From UBA11612 sp963662375 (GTDB lineage: Bacteria > Pseudomonadota > Alphaproteobacteria > Rhodospirillales > Rhodospirillaceae), in NCBI GenBank assembly GCA_963662375.2, contig CAXXRP010000005.1:496001-560000 (forward strand): a DNA stretch of 64,000 nt, in the 5' to 3' direction. Within the stretch, counting starts at the first letter, position 1. Every line of letters starts with the position of its first letter. The position numbers and the translations under genes were made by a program. Positions 36,173-45,923 of the stretch are shown here, piece by piece. The notes beneath the pieces are model-generated. The model made no database searches. It worked only from the letters and a program-made list of their open reading frames with translations, and was not told the origin of the DNA.

Positions 36173-36940
36173 ATGACGAATATTATCGCGACTGTTGAAG
36201 CGCGAATGACAAGCAGCCGTCTTCCAGGGAAGGTCCTTATGCCTGCGGCCGGGGAACCGCTTCTTGGCATCCTTATCAGACGACTCAAAGCCGTCCCTGA
36301 ACTCACTGATATAGTCGTGGCGACAACGATCAATGTGGAAGATGATCCCATTGTTGAATTGGCGCACGCATACGATGTCGCAGTATTCCGTGGCGACGAA
36401 CTAGACGTTCTGGGCCGTGTCAGCGACGCACTCAAGAGAGCCCGCGCCGATATTGCTGTGGAAATCACCGGGGATTGCCCGCTCATTGACCCGAAATTAG
36501 TTTCCGACTGTATCCGACGATACATCTCAGGAAAGGGTCAGCACCGATATGTGGCCAACACTACCGGCCCGCAGTTGGGCGCACCCCATGGCCTGGACGT
36601 ACAAGTTTTCGCTGCTAGCGATCTGCATGATTTAGCCAGATATGCCCTTCTTCCGGAAGAGCGGGAGCATGTATCAAGTCCATTTTATCGGCCGGAAAAC
36701 GCCGGACGATTCAGACCGCTTTTCGTCAGCCACTTCCCCGAATCGATGTGTAGACGAGTATGGATCAGCCTCGATTATCCCGAAGATTATCGACTGATTC
36801 GCGCGGCACACGAGGAGCTTTCAGTTCGGGCGCCCCTTTATGGTGCCCAAGCACTCATCGAGTTCTGCTTGGGCGAAGCCGAGATGACCAAAGCCTGTCT
36901 GGCGCGACGCGGTTGGACAGGCGACGCGTCGAGAATTTGA
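36173..36940 (+). CDS. Second SpsF/PseF-like cytidylyltransferase-family protein
   Basis: 255 residues, same family as the protein at 32.4 kb: TVEARMTSSRLPGKVLMPA, IVVATTINVEDD, VFRGDELDVLGRVSDAL, VEITGDCPLIDPKLV, PHGLDVQVFAASDL, REHVSSPFYRPE, WISLDYPEDYRL. It follows the DegT-type gene by 24 bases and precedes a Gfo/Idh oxidoreductase by 19, so it belongs to a rightward operon with an aminotransferase and an oxidoreductase. That neighbourhood suggests it activates a different sugar acid from the first paralogue (inference). Confidence 0.84.
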   Translation: MTNIIATVEARMTSSRLPGKVLMPAAGEPLLGILIRRLKAVPELTDIVVATTINVEDDPIVELAHAYDVAVFRGDELDVLGRVSDALKRARADIAVEITGDCPLIDPKLVSDCIRRYISGKGQHRYVANTTGPQLGAPHGLDVQVFAASDLHDLARYALLPEEREHVSSPFYRPENAGRFRPLFVSHFPESMCRRVWISLDYPEDYRLIRAAHEELSVRAPLYGAQALIEFCLGEAEMTKACLARRGWTGDASRI

Positions 36941-36959
36941 ATCAGGCGCGGTAACAGCG

Positions 36960-37949
36960 ATGAACACTCAATGGCATGTTGGAATCCTTGGCCTTGGAAA
37001 CATTTCCCAAGGCTACGACGATCCGGATGGACCTGACATTAACACTCATATTAAGGCGTGTCTGAACGAACCCAGGCTCGTTATTGACGCGATTTCAGAC
37101 ATTGATATTGATCATGCTGAACGGGTACGGAAAAAGTGGCGTCTAGCGGTGCCCATTTTCCGCCCACATGAATTCCTTAACAGAAAATACGATATCATCT
37201 GCATTGCGACGCCGGATTCCACCCATGTAGATTTCACGCTTAGCGCATTGCAATCCGGAAGGGGGGTCATTTTGTGTGAGAAACCTCTAGGGCCAGACCT
37301 TGCCGCGGTTAAGATTCTTGCCGAGCACGCGAGTCAAAAAAACACCGCCTTGGCGGTAAACTTCCTGCGCCGGTGGCTGCCCGGCGTTTCTCACTGGATT
37401 ACCCAAGCGCGTTCCGGAAACTTGGGAACTCCCATTAGTGCGCGATTAGTTTACTGTCGCGGATGGCGCCACAACGGGTGCCATGGAATGGATCTGATCG
37501 GCGCGGCGATGGGCGCGTCCAGCAGTAATGTGATCTTCAGCGACAAAGCGATCTTTGATTTTTCCGCACACGACCCCACAATATCTGGCTCCATGTTGAT
37601 CGAGTCCGATGGTACGTTCGCGCCCGTCGAGTTCGTGGGGCTTGACGGTAGAACGGACGCCAAGTTTGAAATGGAACTGCAATACTCCAAAGGTCTGCTG
37701 CGCATTTGGGACGACAACGGAATGAACGTACTCATGGAATCAGTTGTGCCGTTCGAGGGAGGCGTATTCAACCCGAAAATTGGTTATTGCCGTCGCTATC
37801 ACGATTGCCCCCGGTTGGTGATGAAAACAATATGGTCAAATCTCGCAAACTTTCTTGAACATCGAGATCACATAGAATGCACAGCCGATGACGTTCTCGA
37901 CGGAGTAGCGCTGCTAGAGACAGTGTCACAAACATTTCATGCCACCTGA
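36960..37949 (+). CDS. Gfo/Idh/MocA-family oxidoreductase
   Basis: An NAD(P)-dependent sugar dehydrogenase of 329 residues. The N-terminal Rossmann region has VGILGLGNISQGYDDPDG, then ICIATPDSTHVDFTL, GRGVILCEKPLGPDL (catalytic Lys in EKP) and ALAVNFLRRWLPG. The C-terminal alpha/beta domain is less conserved but of normal length. Within an operon of an aminotransferase and an SpsF-like enzyme, it likely oxidises or reduces a nucleotide-activated sugar. The last 11 bases overlap the following gene. Confidence 0.83.
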   Translation: MNTQWHVGILGLGNISQGYDDPDGPDINTHIKACLNEPRLVIDAISDIDIDHAERVRKKWRLAVPIFRPHEFLNRKYDIICIATPDSTHVDFTLSALQSGRGVILCEKPLGPDLAAVKILAEHASQKNTALAVNFLRRWLPGVSHWITQARSGNLGTPISARLVYCRGWRHNGCHGMDLIGAAMGASSSNVIFSDKAIFDFSAHDPTISGSMLIESDGTFAPVEFVGLDGRTDAKFEMELQYSKGLLRIWDDNGMNVLMESVVPFEGGVFNPKIGYCRRYHDCPRLVMKTIWSNLANFLEHRDHIECTADDVLDGVALLETVSQTFHAT

Positions 37950-39033
37950 CTCGTCCAAAGGAGCCGGACAAGGCCCTTATCACATCCTTTGTGTCGCATA
38001 TGATAACGGCGGAATGAATCTTTTGGCCGCTATGCTGCGCGATTGGGCCGACGATCCCGACATTGTCGCCGACTTTGCGAGCGCAAAAGACAGGGTGGCG
38101 ACTTTATCAGCTACAATTCCAAACTTAAGGATTCCGCCGTGGGCAGATCTATTGGAACTCAGTTCTTGTATTGACTCCGACGTCGGCGACGCCCTGGACC
38201 AACAAAAAATTGTTCTCGATCGCTACTCCGCCATCTTCACCGCAACAAGCCATCAATGCGGCATTGAGCGCCACTTTCAGAACATGGGCCGGCGGCAGGG
38301 AATCCCAACGTTCGCGATTTGCGACATGTGGTCCGCCTACGAGGAGCGATTTTCGGATGACAACCGGGCCATTTTACCGGATTTCATATTCGCCATCGAT
38401 CAGCGTATGGCGGATGGAATCTCCTCTGCACTGACATTAGGAGAAAATCAAATCATCGTGACCGGTAGTCCAATGTACGACGAAATGCTTGCGTCGCGCG
38501 GCGTCGCAGCTCCCCTCGGCGATAACTTCGTCTATGTATCCGAACCTGCGTCCACCACCTTTCCGTTGGCTGGAATTGATGAATTTGTTTTTGCGGACCA
38601 GGTTCTCCTCGCAGCGACGAAGCTCGGCCTATCTCACAGGCTCCTATTCCGGCCTCATCCACTAGAGCCCACCAGTGCTTGGTTGAATTGGCTGGACGCT
38701 CAACCTGGGTGTCAAGCGAAGCTGGACCAAAGGCCACTCCACAATCTTTATTCGGACACAGGGCGAGCCATAGGTATCTCGTCTATTCTGCTCACCCAGT
38801 TGGCACTACAGGGCATACCAACGGCCTCCCTACAGCCGCAGGGAGTTGATAAAAATTATTATTGCTTGCCCTTTGAGGATTTCGGCATCCAAACACTGGG
38901 GCCGGGTGACAGCATTGAGCGTTTTCTGATTGATAAGCTGCCGCCGCCGAAGCTTTCGGAAAATATAGTCGCTCATCTAGGTGCGAGAAAGCGCATCAAA
39001 AAAGAAATACTCCGTCGGTGTCAACCGCCTTAA
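37939..39033 (+). CDS. Unassigned GT-B-like protein of the sugar cluster
   Basis: 364 residues, no family that I can name. The pattern suggests a GT-B or epimerase-like two-domain fold: an N-terminal domain with HILCVAYDNGGMNLLAAML, then ICDMWSAYEERF, the interdomain IIVTGSPMYDEML, and a C-terminal domain with LLFRPHPLEPTS, AIGISSILLTQLALQGIPTASL. The RPHP and GxSS..LxxxxxxGIP features resemble the donor-binding halves of CDP-glycerol/polysaccharide transferases and of UDP-sugar hydrolases. No PseG was recognised in the window; this is one candidate for that step, but the PseG motifs are not visible. It is translationally coupled to the Gfo/Idh gene. Confidence 0.6.
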   Translation: MPPDSSKGAGQGPYHILCVAYDNGGMNLLAAMLRDWADDPDIVADFASAKDRVATLSATIPNLRIPPWADLLELSSCIDSDVGDALDQQKIVLDRYSAIFTATSHQCGIERHFQNMGRRQGIPTFAICDMWSAYEERFSDDNRAILPDFIFAIDQRMADGISSALTLGENQIIVTGSPMYDEMLASRGVAAPLGDNFVYVSEPASTTFPLAGIDEFVFADQVLLAATKLGLSHRLLFRPHPLEPTSAWLNWLDAQPGCQAKLDQRPLHNLYSDTGRAIGISSILLTQLALQGIPTASLQPQGVDKNYYCLPFEDFGIQTLGPGDSIERFLIDKLPPPKLSENIVAHLGARKRIKKEILRRCQPP

Positions 39034-39054
39034 TGCGGCAACCGTTCGCCCGAC

Positions 39055-39594
39055 TTATTCCATATCTTCACGAAAAAGCGATCCGTAAATCCAGTCGACT
39101 TCTTTGCCTTCGTGAACAGCTTGCTTTATCCGCCGCCCGTCTGCCCGCATACCCACATTCTGCATTATACCTAACATGCCGACATTCGAGGAAAGCGTGC
39201 CCGCTGTAATTTTTCGCATTTTGGCTTCGAGCAGAAGATGCCTGCAAACAGCGAGCCACACCTCGGTCCCCAATCCTGTCCGCCAAACCCGTTTTTCACC
39301 TATAAGAATTCCCATATCTGCGACACCGCTATGTTGGTTAACATACGCATTAACGTTGCCTACATGTCCAAGAGAAGCATCCCGGCTAATAATTGCCCAA
39401 AGATGATGCGGGGTCGCCGTGAAAGATTCCATATATTTTCGGCATGAGGCGAGATCGTGGTTGCGAAAACGCTGCTCGCTATAGCGAACAACATCAGCAT
39501 CATTCAACCAGCTTACGTAGCGCTCGCTTAAAAATTTCTCGGAAAACGGTTTAATAATACAGCGGCTCGTGCGTAACATAAGCCCGATGGTCAT
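39055..39594 (-). CDS. GNAT-family N-acetyltransferase (PseH/RimJ-like)
   Basis: A 179-residue acetyltransferase: FLSERYVSWLNDADVVRYSEQR is the substrate-side start of the RimJ-like/PseH-like branch. Then come HLWAIISRDASLGHVGNV and the acetyl-CoA region MGILIGEKRVWRTGLGTEVWLAV, ending with KITAGTLSSNVGMLGIMQNVGM. It is encoded on the opposite strand to the preceding operon. It could be an alternative 4-N-acetyltransferase to the GNAT domain fused to the synthase, or could add another acyl group. Confidence 0.8.
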   Translation of the reverse strand: MTIGLMLRTSRCIIKPFSEKFLSERYVSWLNDADVVRYSEQRFRNHDLASCRKYMESFTATPHHLWAIISRDASLGHVGNVNAYVNQHSGVADMGILIGEKRVWRTGLGTEVWLAVCRHLLLEAKMRKITAGTLSSNVGMLGIMQNVGMRADGRRIKQAVHEGKEVDWIYGSLFREDME

Positions 39595-39799
39595 TTTCTT
39601 GCTACCTTTTGAACCGCTACCATTTTTTCCAGACGTTGCCCGTTACGAAAAACAGCCGATCAGCCCTATGGAAGTCGCCGCGATCTTGTAAACCATGCTC
39701 ACATGACTGCATAAAGGAATTATTAATATTTCAATATTCTAAACCGTAAGATATGCGGAGAGTGCTCTGTAGGCCCCTAGGAAATATTAATCGGACCGT

Positions 39800-40780
39800 T
39801 CACCGCTTGGCGGCACCCATCAAATATCCAGCAAGGTAGCGCCCCATGATTTCGTGGGCCCGCGCATTGGGGTGCGGATCCGGTTCGGTTACCCACAAGG
39901 TACTTGCGGGCTGCCCGCGTAGAGCCGGGAGAAGATCGACGAACTCCGCCTGCTGAGATGCTGCAAATGCTTCCAGTTTGTTCGTTACATCGGCGAAAGG
40001 ATAGTCGTTCAATTCTCTTAGTTCGGGAATGTTGACGATGATGAGGCGGATTTCGTTGACATCGCAATAGCCCGCAAGCCGCGCGATACTCTCTCGGGCC
40101 AGGCGCCAACCCGGCGCGCTATCCTCGTATAGACTAGCGTAGTAAGTGCGCCAGTCGACGCCTCCCGGAACGTGCCTTTTTAGGCCGTCCCACGCCCCTC
40201 CAATGACGGCATAAGCATAGGAGTGATTCGCTAGCCATGGAACCTCCTCGTACGTCGGCGTTTGTTCCGCGTCATTAATGAAATAATTCAGCACCACAAT
40301 ATCGGGCGTGTACGCTTTACCATCGTCGAAAAAATAACTGGTCTCCATAGCCGTATTGTAGTTCCCCACCCCCGCGTTGATGACTTCAAATAGGCCGGTG
40401 CCGTAAGCGATCAGCTCGCGCTCGAGAATTTTCGATGCCGTGCCATCGAATGGCACACCCCAGCCGAAGGTGACGGAGTCACCGAGCATGAGGACACGCG
40501 TCGTCTCCGACTGCTTGACAGGCTCGATTTCATCGTTGCGCAAGCCGCGGCTGTTAATGGAAACGTCGACGCCCATGAGACGCGCTCTAGCACCGGGACT
40601 ATGCTCGTGGCCAATCGCAGAATCCTTGGCGATGCGCTTTAATTCGACGGCGTATCTCCACATTTCGATGTGATACTGCATGCCGTCGTTGATTACGGTC
40701 CGGCAAAGAACCTCGAACACGCCCACCATGATTAGAATCGCCGAAAATACAAGAAGTCCGTTGGCCAGGATGCGGTTCAC
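39800..40780 (-). CDS. Membrane-anchored SGNH/GDSL hydrolase-like protein (first of a pair)
   Basis: The start is the GTG at 40778-40780, which overlaps the upstream stop (GTGA) and puts a single N-terminal membrane helix (ILANGLLVFSAILIMVGVF) at residue 4 onward. An earlier in-frame start would be inside the other gene. The product has 326 residues. SGNH motifs: VLMLGDSVTFGWG (block I Ser), VINAGVGNYNT (Gly block), VVLNYFINDAEQ (Asn block), and EPDPHPNARAHEIMG (Asp/His block). Such periplasmic proteins act as esterases or O-acetyl transferases on surface glycans. Confidence 0.8.
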   Translation of the reverse strand: MNRILANGLLVFSAILIMVGVFEVLCRTVINDGMQYHIEMWRYAVELKRIAKDSAIGHEHSPGARARLMGVDVSINSRGLRNDEIEPVKQSETTRVLMLGDSVTFGWGVPFDGTASKILERELIAYGTGLFEVINAGVGNYNTAMETSYFFDDGKAYTPDIVVLNYFINDAEQTPTYEEVPWLANHSYAYAVIGGAWDGLKRHVPGGVDWRTYYASLYEDSAPGWRLARESIARLAGYCDVNEIRLIIVNIPELRELNDYPFADVTNKLEAFAASQQAEFVDLLPALRGQPASTLWVTEPDPHPNARAHEIMGRYLAGYLMGAAKR

Positions 40781-41829
40781 GGCGGTTTCTCCCTGGCGGT
40801 CGGGAGCGCTGAAGCCGTAAGCAGCGGCAACACATCGGTATCGAGCCATTCGGCGATGCAGTCGGCGAAATACAAATGTAGACCAGCGTTGGGATGACTA
40901 TTGCCACCCAATAAATACTTATCCGGATCGCTGCGCCCAGGCTCGCTGCAATTCTTGTAGGGAAATGACTGACCGGAGAACAGAGCATCGGCAATTTGGC
41001 TGCGGTCCTCCAAGACAACCGCCGCGAACTGGACTCCCTGCGTAGATGCGAAACCACTTAGACGTTCGATGATGTGGCGCGTGACAGGTAACGCCTGATC
41101 GACCGTGTCGTAGACAACGGACTGAAGCCAAACATTATGCAACACAGTGCTAAGTGCCGATTTTCTCTCGAGTGGCCAAAACCCGATTCTTCTGAACGGA
41201 TGAAAAACGAACGCGTCGTCGCTAATGCGATAATGGGGAGGCGCTACATACCGGCCTTCATCGTCGGAAATGGAATAAACCCACGATTGGTCTGCCACGT
41301 TGCGCACAGCGTGAGAATCGTCGAAAGCTAACAGTATGAGCTTGGGTTTATCGGACGTGTAGAACTCCGCGTAAGCCTTCTCACCCAACATCAGAGCTTG
41401 AACAGTGCTGTAGCCGCCGTTTCCAAAATTCTCAAGCCACAATTGGGGATAACGCTCGCCAAGAATATATACGAACGATTCCTCGTCTCGGACACCGTAG
41501 GATTGGGCATTGCTGCCACCGATCACCATCACCGGCACCTTGCCGTCAGGACGCGCGGCATCTGCACGCGTTGCGCGGCGACCGAAGTCCCAGAAGGTCA
41601 TAAGAACATGTCCTTCCTCAATGGACCGCGACACGCCGACCTTATTGATCCACCCCAGTTCGGCGTCAGGCACCGACCATGTCACTTCGCTATTTGAAAC
41701 AAAAAAGGGATTGATTTGGACCTCACGTGGTGCGAACCCGGCTACCCGAAAACCTATTTCCGCGGCGGAGGCGGAAACGATGAGCGAAACAATTAGAAGG
41801 GTCAGGTTTTTCACGACCGTGTTGTACAT
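40777..41829 (-). CDS. Membrane-anchored SGNH/GDSL hydrolase-like protein (second of a pair)
   Basis: A 350-residue protein with an N-terminal membrane helix (LTLLIVSLIVSASAAEIGF) and an SGNH-like domain: VMVIGGSNAQSYGV (block I with Ser), WLENFGNGGYST, LILLAFDDSHAVRN, and a C-terminal GGNSHPNAGLHLYFADCIAEW with the His of the catalytic pair. It is upstream of, and translationally coupled to, the other SGNH gene. The pair is probably a duplication now strongly diverged. Block III is atypical (FDDSHA instead of GxND), so enzyme activity is less sure than for its partner. Confidence 0.72.
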   Translation of the reverse strand: MYNTVVKNLTLLIVSLIVSASAAEIGFRVAGFAPREVQINPFFVSNSEVTWSVPDAELGWINKVGVSRSIEEGHVLMTFWDFGRRATRADAARPDGKVPVMVIGGSNAQSYGVRDEESFVYILGERYPQLWLENFGNGGYSTVQALMLGEKAYAEFYTSDKPKLILLAFDDSHAVRNVADQSWVYSISDDEGRYVAPPHYRISDDAFVFHPFRRIGFWPLERKSALSTVLHNVWLQSVVYDTVDQALPVTRHIIERLSGFASTQGVQFAAVVLEDRSQIADALFSGQSFPYKNCSEPGRSDPDKYLLGGNSHPNAGLHLYFADCIAEWLDTDVLPLLTASALPTAREKPP

Positions 41830-42139
41830 GAAAAGCTCGGTTTCAACCCCTGTAAATCTGCGCCACAGCGATAGTCCGGCACCCGCCGATGGTTAACCCT
41901 TACAAACTTGTAAATCCTGAAAGTACGTTCCAAGGCAGTAGAACTAGTGCTCGGAAATCCTTACTTTAAATGCCACATGAGTGTGCGCCCTCAACGCCGG
42001 CTCGGTGATCAGATCAGGGCGCGCCCTTGGCGCCACAACTCGGACAGTAACGGAAGATGATCTATTGTATTGCCCAACCTCGCCCGAAAATGCCGGACCG
42101 GCCATGCGTCCGCAACCGCGGAACGGACTGAGGCGGCCT
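41830..42139. other. Divergent region upstream of gspE, with a short palindrome
   Basis: 310 bases between the leftward SGNH pair and gspE. It contains TTACAA-AC-TTGTAA at 41900-41913, a perfect 6-2-6 palindrome, next to GGTTAACC at 41891-41898. This is a possible regulator site for one or both directions. The gspE frame stays open back to 41981, but the upstream part is not family-like. Confidence 0.4.
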
Positions 42140-43873
42140 ATGACCGCCAATGCCCATGCCGCAACACCATCCGACGAAGTCCAGCCGTCTCTAGGCCAGA
42201 TATTGCTGGGTCGGGGTGAAATCGGCGAAAACGATCTCAATAAGGGCCTAACGTTTCAAGCGAGCGTCGGGGGCCTGCTAGGCGCAATTCTAATCCGTAT
42301 TGGAGCCGTGTCAGAAGACGCCGTTCTGGACGCGCTTTCCTTCCAGCTCGGGCTCGGCATCATCTCCAACGAAGCATTGCCGCAAGACCCGATGGTTTAT
42401 GCCAAGACGCTGAAGGACTCGGGCATCGACACCGAGTGGTGGATCGATCAGGCAACGCTGGCGTGGACGGCCGATGACGGCACCGTTCACTGCATCAGCC
42501 GCGATCCGCTCCGGCCCAGCCTTCAGGAAGCGCTTCTATCGGTTTTCGCGGGCAAGCATCTGCGCTGGTGGCTGGTGCGCAACCGAGAACTCGACATGAT
42601 GGTTGAGTTGGTGCACCGCGCGCTGACCAGCGACGGGCTCAACTACGATGACGACGTCGCGTTGTTGCGCGAGTTGGCCGAGGAAGCGCCGATCGTCGAA
42701 CTGGTGTCCAACACCCTGTCGCAAGCTGTGAACGAGAATGCATCCGACATACACGTCGAGCCGCGTGAGCACGAGTTTGACATTCGCTACCGTGTCGATG
42801 GCGTCCTGCAAAGCCGTCTGACGCTGCCCCGTTCGCGCTTTGATGCCGTGGCATCTCGTATCAAACTGATTTCAGGTCTTGATATCGCCGAACGTCGCTT
42901 ACCACAGGATGGTCGCATCGGCATGCGCATCAGCGGCAAGGAGTTAGATATTCGCGTCTCTTGCTTGCCGGGGGTTTGGGGCGAGTCCATCGTTATGCGG
43001 CTATTGTTCAAAGAGCAAAAAGACTTTTCCCTCGCGCGTATTGGTATGGCGCCCGATCACCTCGAGACATTCTCGAGATTGGCTCAAGAGCCCTACGGCA
43101 TTATCCTCGTTACCGGCCCCACCGGCTCGGGCAAGTCCACGACGCTCAAGGCCACGCTGGAACACATCAAGGACGGCAAGCGCAAAATTATCACCGTTGA
43201 GGATCCTGTCGAATACAACGTTCCTGGCGTTACCCAAGTGCAAACCAAAGCGGAGATCGGCTATACGTTTGCACGAGCATTGCGCTCTATTTTGCGCCAA
43301 GACCCAGACGTCATTATGATCGGCGAAATTCGCGATGTAGAAACGGCTCAGATCGCTGTACAGGCATCACTGACTGGCCATATGGTGTTCTCAACACTGC
43401 ACACCAATGATTCTTTAAGCGCGTTCACACGCCTGACGGATATGGGCTTGGAACCATTCCTCGTCTCCTCATCCGTACGTGAAGTCATGGCGCAGCGCTT
43501 AGTGCGGCGGCTTTGCTCACATTGCCGTAAGCCCCATGAACCCGTGCTGGGCCTTCGCGAGAAGTGCGACGACCTCCAACGACAATTTTCGGGCCTATTT
43601 GTCGGTGAGCCCCGATGGTTTGGACCCAAGGGCTGCCCGAGGTGCCAAAATACCGGGTACAGAGGACGCCTAGGTATATACGAGGTCGCGGTGCTGAATG
43701 AGGAACTTGCGGACGCCGTGTTGCATCAAAGGTCACTCCAGGACATGCAGAGTATTGCCCGTAAGAACGGATTCCGCGATCTCCTCGAAGACGGACTACT
43801 CAAAGCATGGCAGGGTGAAACAAGCGTCGAGGAAGTGTTACGGGTCGCTGGTCAGGCAGGCATGGACGACTAG
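42140..43873 (+). CDS. gspE: Type II secretion ATPase GspE
   Basis: A cytoplasmic secretion ATPase of 577 residues that drives pseudopilus assembly. An N1E-like domain (SLGQILLGRGEIGENDL) leads. The catalytic part has ASDIHVEPREHEFDIRYRVDG, RLPQDGRIGMRISG, Walker A GPTGSGKST near 330, the Asp box, Walker B VIMIGEIRDVETA and HLHTND-like STLHTNDSLSAF. A tetracysteine zinc element (CSHC..., CPRCQNTGYRGR) is typical of GspE and PilB. The ATG at 42140 follows GAGG; an ATG at 42104 is an alternative. The TPR-GT array starts 44 bases downstream on the same strand. gspF, gspG and gspH follow only after it, 18 kb away. Confidence 0.93.
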   Translation: MTANAHAATPSDEVQPSLGQILLGRGEIGENDLNKGLTFQASVGGLLGAILIRIGAVSEDAVLDALSFQLGLGIISNEALPQDPMVYAKTLKDSGIDTEWWIDQATLAWTADDGTVHCISRDPLRPSLQEALLSVFAGKHLRWWLVRNRELDMMVELVHRALTSDGLNYDDDVALLRELAEEAPIVELVSNTLSQAVNENASDIHVEPREHEFDIRYRVDGVLQSRLTLPRSRFDAVASRIKLISGLDIAERRLPQDGRIGMRISGKELDIRVSCLPGVWGESIVMRLLFKEQKDFSLARIGMAPDHLETFSRLAQEPYGIILVTGPTGSGKSTTLKATLEHIKDGKRKIITVEDPVEYNVPGVTQVQTKAEIGYTFARALRSILRQDPDVIMIGEIRDVETAQIAVQASLTGHMVFSTLHTNDSLSAFTRLTDMGLEPFLVSSSVREVMAQRLVRRLCSHCRKPHEPVLGLREKCDDLQRQFSGLFVGEPRWFGPKGCPRCQNTGYRGRLGIYEVAVLNEELADAVLHQRSLQDMQSIARKNGFRDLLEDGLLKAWQGETSVEEVLRVAGQAGMDD

Positions 43874-43917
43874 TTTCCAGCCTCACTCCACAATTTGGTC
43901 AGGGCTCGCCGGCACTC

Positions 43918-45923
43918 ATGGTTACTAATATAGATATCGACGAGATCAACGCTGCCTTCCGTGATGCTCAGGCGTTGCACAAGGCTGGCGACGTGCAAGC
44001 AGCAGCGGCCCGTTATGAAGCCTTGCGGCCAAAAATACCGGATCAACCTGAGCTTCTCTATCTGTTGGGCGCCGCATACGTCCATCTCGAACAGCCAAGC
44101 AAAGCCGTGCCTTTACTGGAACGCTCTCTAACTTTGAGGCCGGATTACGTCCCGGCTGTAGAGATGGCGGGGTCAGCCTGGATTAAATTGCAGGTTCCAG
44201 CGGCAGCGCTGCCCTACTTCGAACGTGCGGCAGCGCTTAGATCCGAGTCATACGAAGCGCTATGCCGGTTGGGCACTACTCTTAACGCGTGCGCGCGTTA
44301 CGGCGAGGCATGCGCTGTTTTTCAGCACGCGCGCACGATCGATCAAAATCATCCGCACGCAATGTCTGGTGAAGCGCAAGCACTTCACGGCGTGGGTCAA
44401 ACAGACGATGCCGAAACATTGTTATGGCAATGCATTGATCTCAATCCCTTACACGAGAAGGGCTATACGATTCTTGCCGCCCTACTGGGAGAGGCGGAAC
44501 GTTTTTCCGAGGCGGAACAGATTTTGCTGCAATACTTGGACAAAAATCCGGGTCAGGCAGAAGTTCAGCACCTACTTGCGATCACATGGCATCGCCAGGG
44601 ACGATTGGTGGAGGCGGAACGCATGTACCGCCAAGTTCTCGAGGCTACCTCGCCCACGGTGACAATATTTGAGCAGCTGGGCGATGTACTTGCAGATCTC
44701 GGCCAACTCGATGAGGCGGAAACCATCCAAGCCCGCGCGTTGGGTATGTTCCCGGACGAGCCGGCGCTTCTAACGGGGCTCGGGCGCATCGAGGAACTCA
44801 GGGGAAACCTGGAGAGGGCGATGGAGTTGCATGACCGCTCCATCGCCATCGAGCCCCGTCATGTAAACGCCTTAATCAATCGCGGCACAGCCCGGCGCTA
44901 TGCCGGTGATTTTAAGGGCGCGCTTGCAGATTACGATGCAGCAATCGCTCTCAATCCAAACCTCCCCGCACCCGCCGCAAATCGGGGCATGACATTGCTC
45001 ACCTTAGGGCGACTGGACGAAGGCTGGCCCGACTTCAGAGCCCGCATTAAGGCGCGGGCTGGCTCGATTGATCTCAGCGGCTCGGCGGTCTGGGACAAAA
45101 AACCCCTCGATGGCAAAACCGTTCTGGTCTGGACCGAATACGGCCTTGGCGACGAGATCCTTTTTTCCAGTCTGCTGCCGGAGCTTATTTCAATAACCGG
45201 CACGTGCACTGTGGCCTGTTCTCCTCGACTCACCGCCTTACTCAGGCGGTCGTTCCCTGCGGCGATCGTGCGCCCCTTGGGCGAGCCCATCGAAGGCGAA
45301 TTCGATGTACGCCTGCCGCTGACCGATGTAGCGCAGTTATTGCGTCCATCTCTTGAATCCTTCCCGGGCCACAACGCGTATCTAAACGCAGATGCGAGTC
45401 TCACAGAGCAACTGCGCATGCGCTATCGAGAAATGGCCGGAGATCGGCGCGTAGTGGGCTTATCGTGGCATAGCAAGGGCGGCATCGGCACCGCCCCCTT
45501 CAAATCCATTCCAATAAAACAGTGGCGCCAGATTCTTGAGGTGCCAGAATTGAATTTCGTTCACTGCAATACGGCGATTGGGAAAGAGAAATACACACAG
45601 TTAAGGACACCCTGGGGATTAATATCCACGTGGACTCAAGCGTGGACTCCTCGGGCGACCTCGATATGTTTGCCGCTCAAGTCGCGGCGATGGATCTCGT
45701 GATCTCTATCAGTAACACGACAGTTCATATGGCAGGCGCGATTGGCGTTCCCGTCTGGGCCATGGTGCCGACCGGACCGGGAGCGCACTGGTATTGGTTC
45801 CGCGACCGCACGGATAGTCCGTGGTATCCCTCTCTCCGCATTTTCCGTCAGGCCCGGCCGGGTGATTGGTCAAATGCCGTTGCCGACGTCGCGGCGAAAT
45901 TGAACCAATGGCGGCAGGAATGA
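43918..45923 (+). pseudogene. TPR-glycosyltransferase 1, frameshifted near 45567
   Basis: About 668 residues if restored. Residues 1-360 hold roughly nine TPRs. The C-terminal GT-B-like domain has KTVLVWTEYGLGDEILFSSL near 400 and VVGLSWHSKGG. The frame is then lost: up to NFVHC (45567) it is frame 1, and from QYGDWEREIHT onward it is another frame. It continues DMFAAQVAAMDLVISISNTTVH and SPWYPSLRIFRQ to TGA at 45921-45923. A missing C in TGC(C)AAT explains it. All paralogues have VNLQYGD here. The domain resembles that of bacterial TPR sugar transferases such as Caulobacter FlmG. ATGA overlap with gene 2. Confidence 0.82.
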
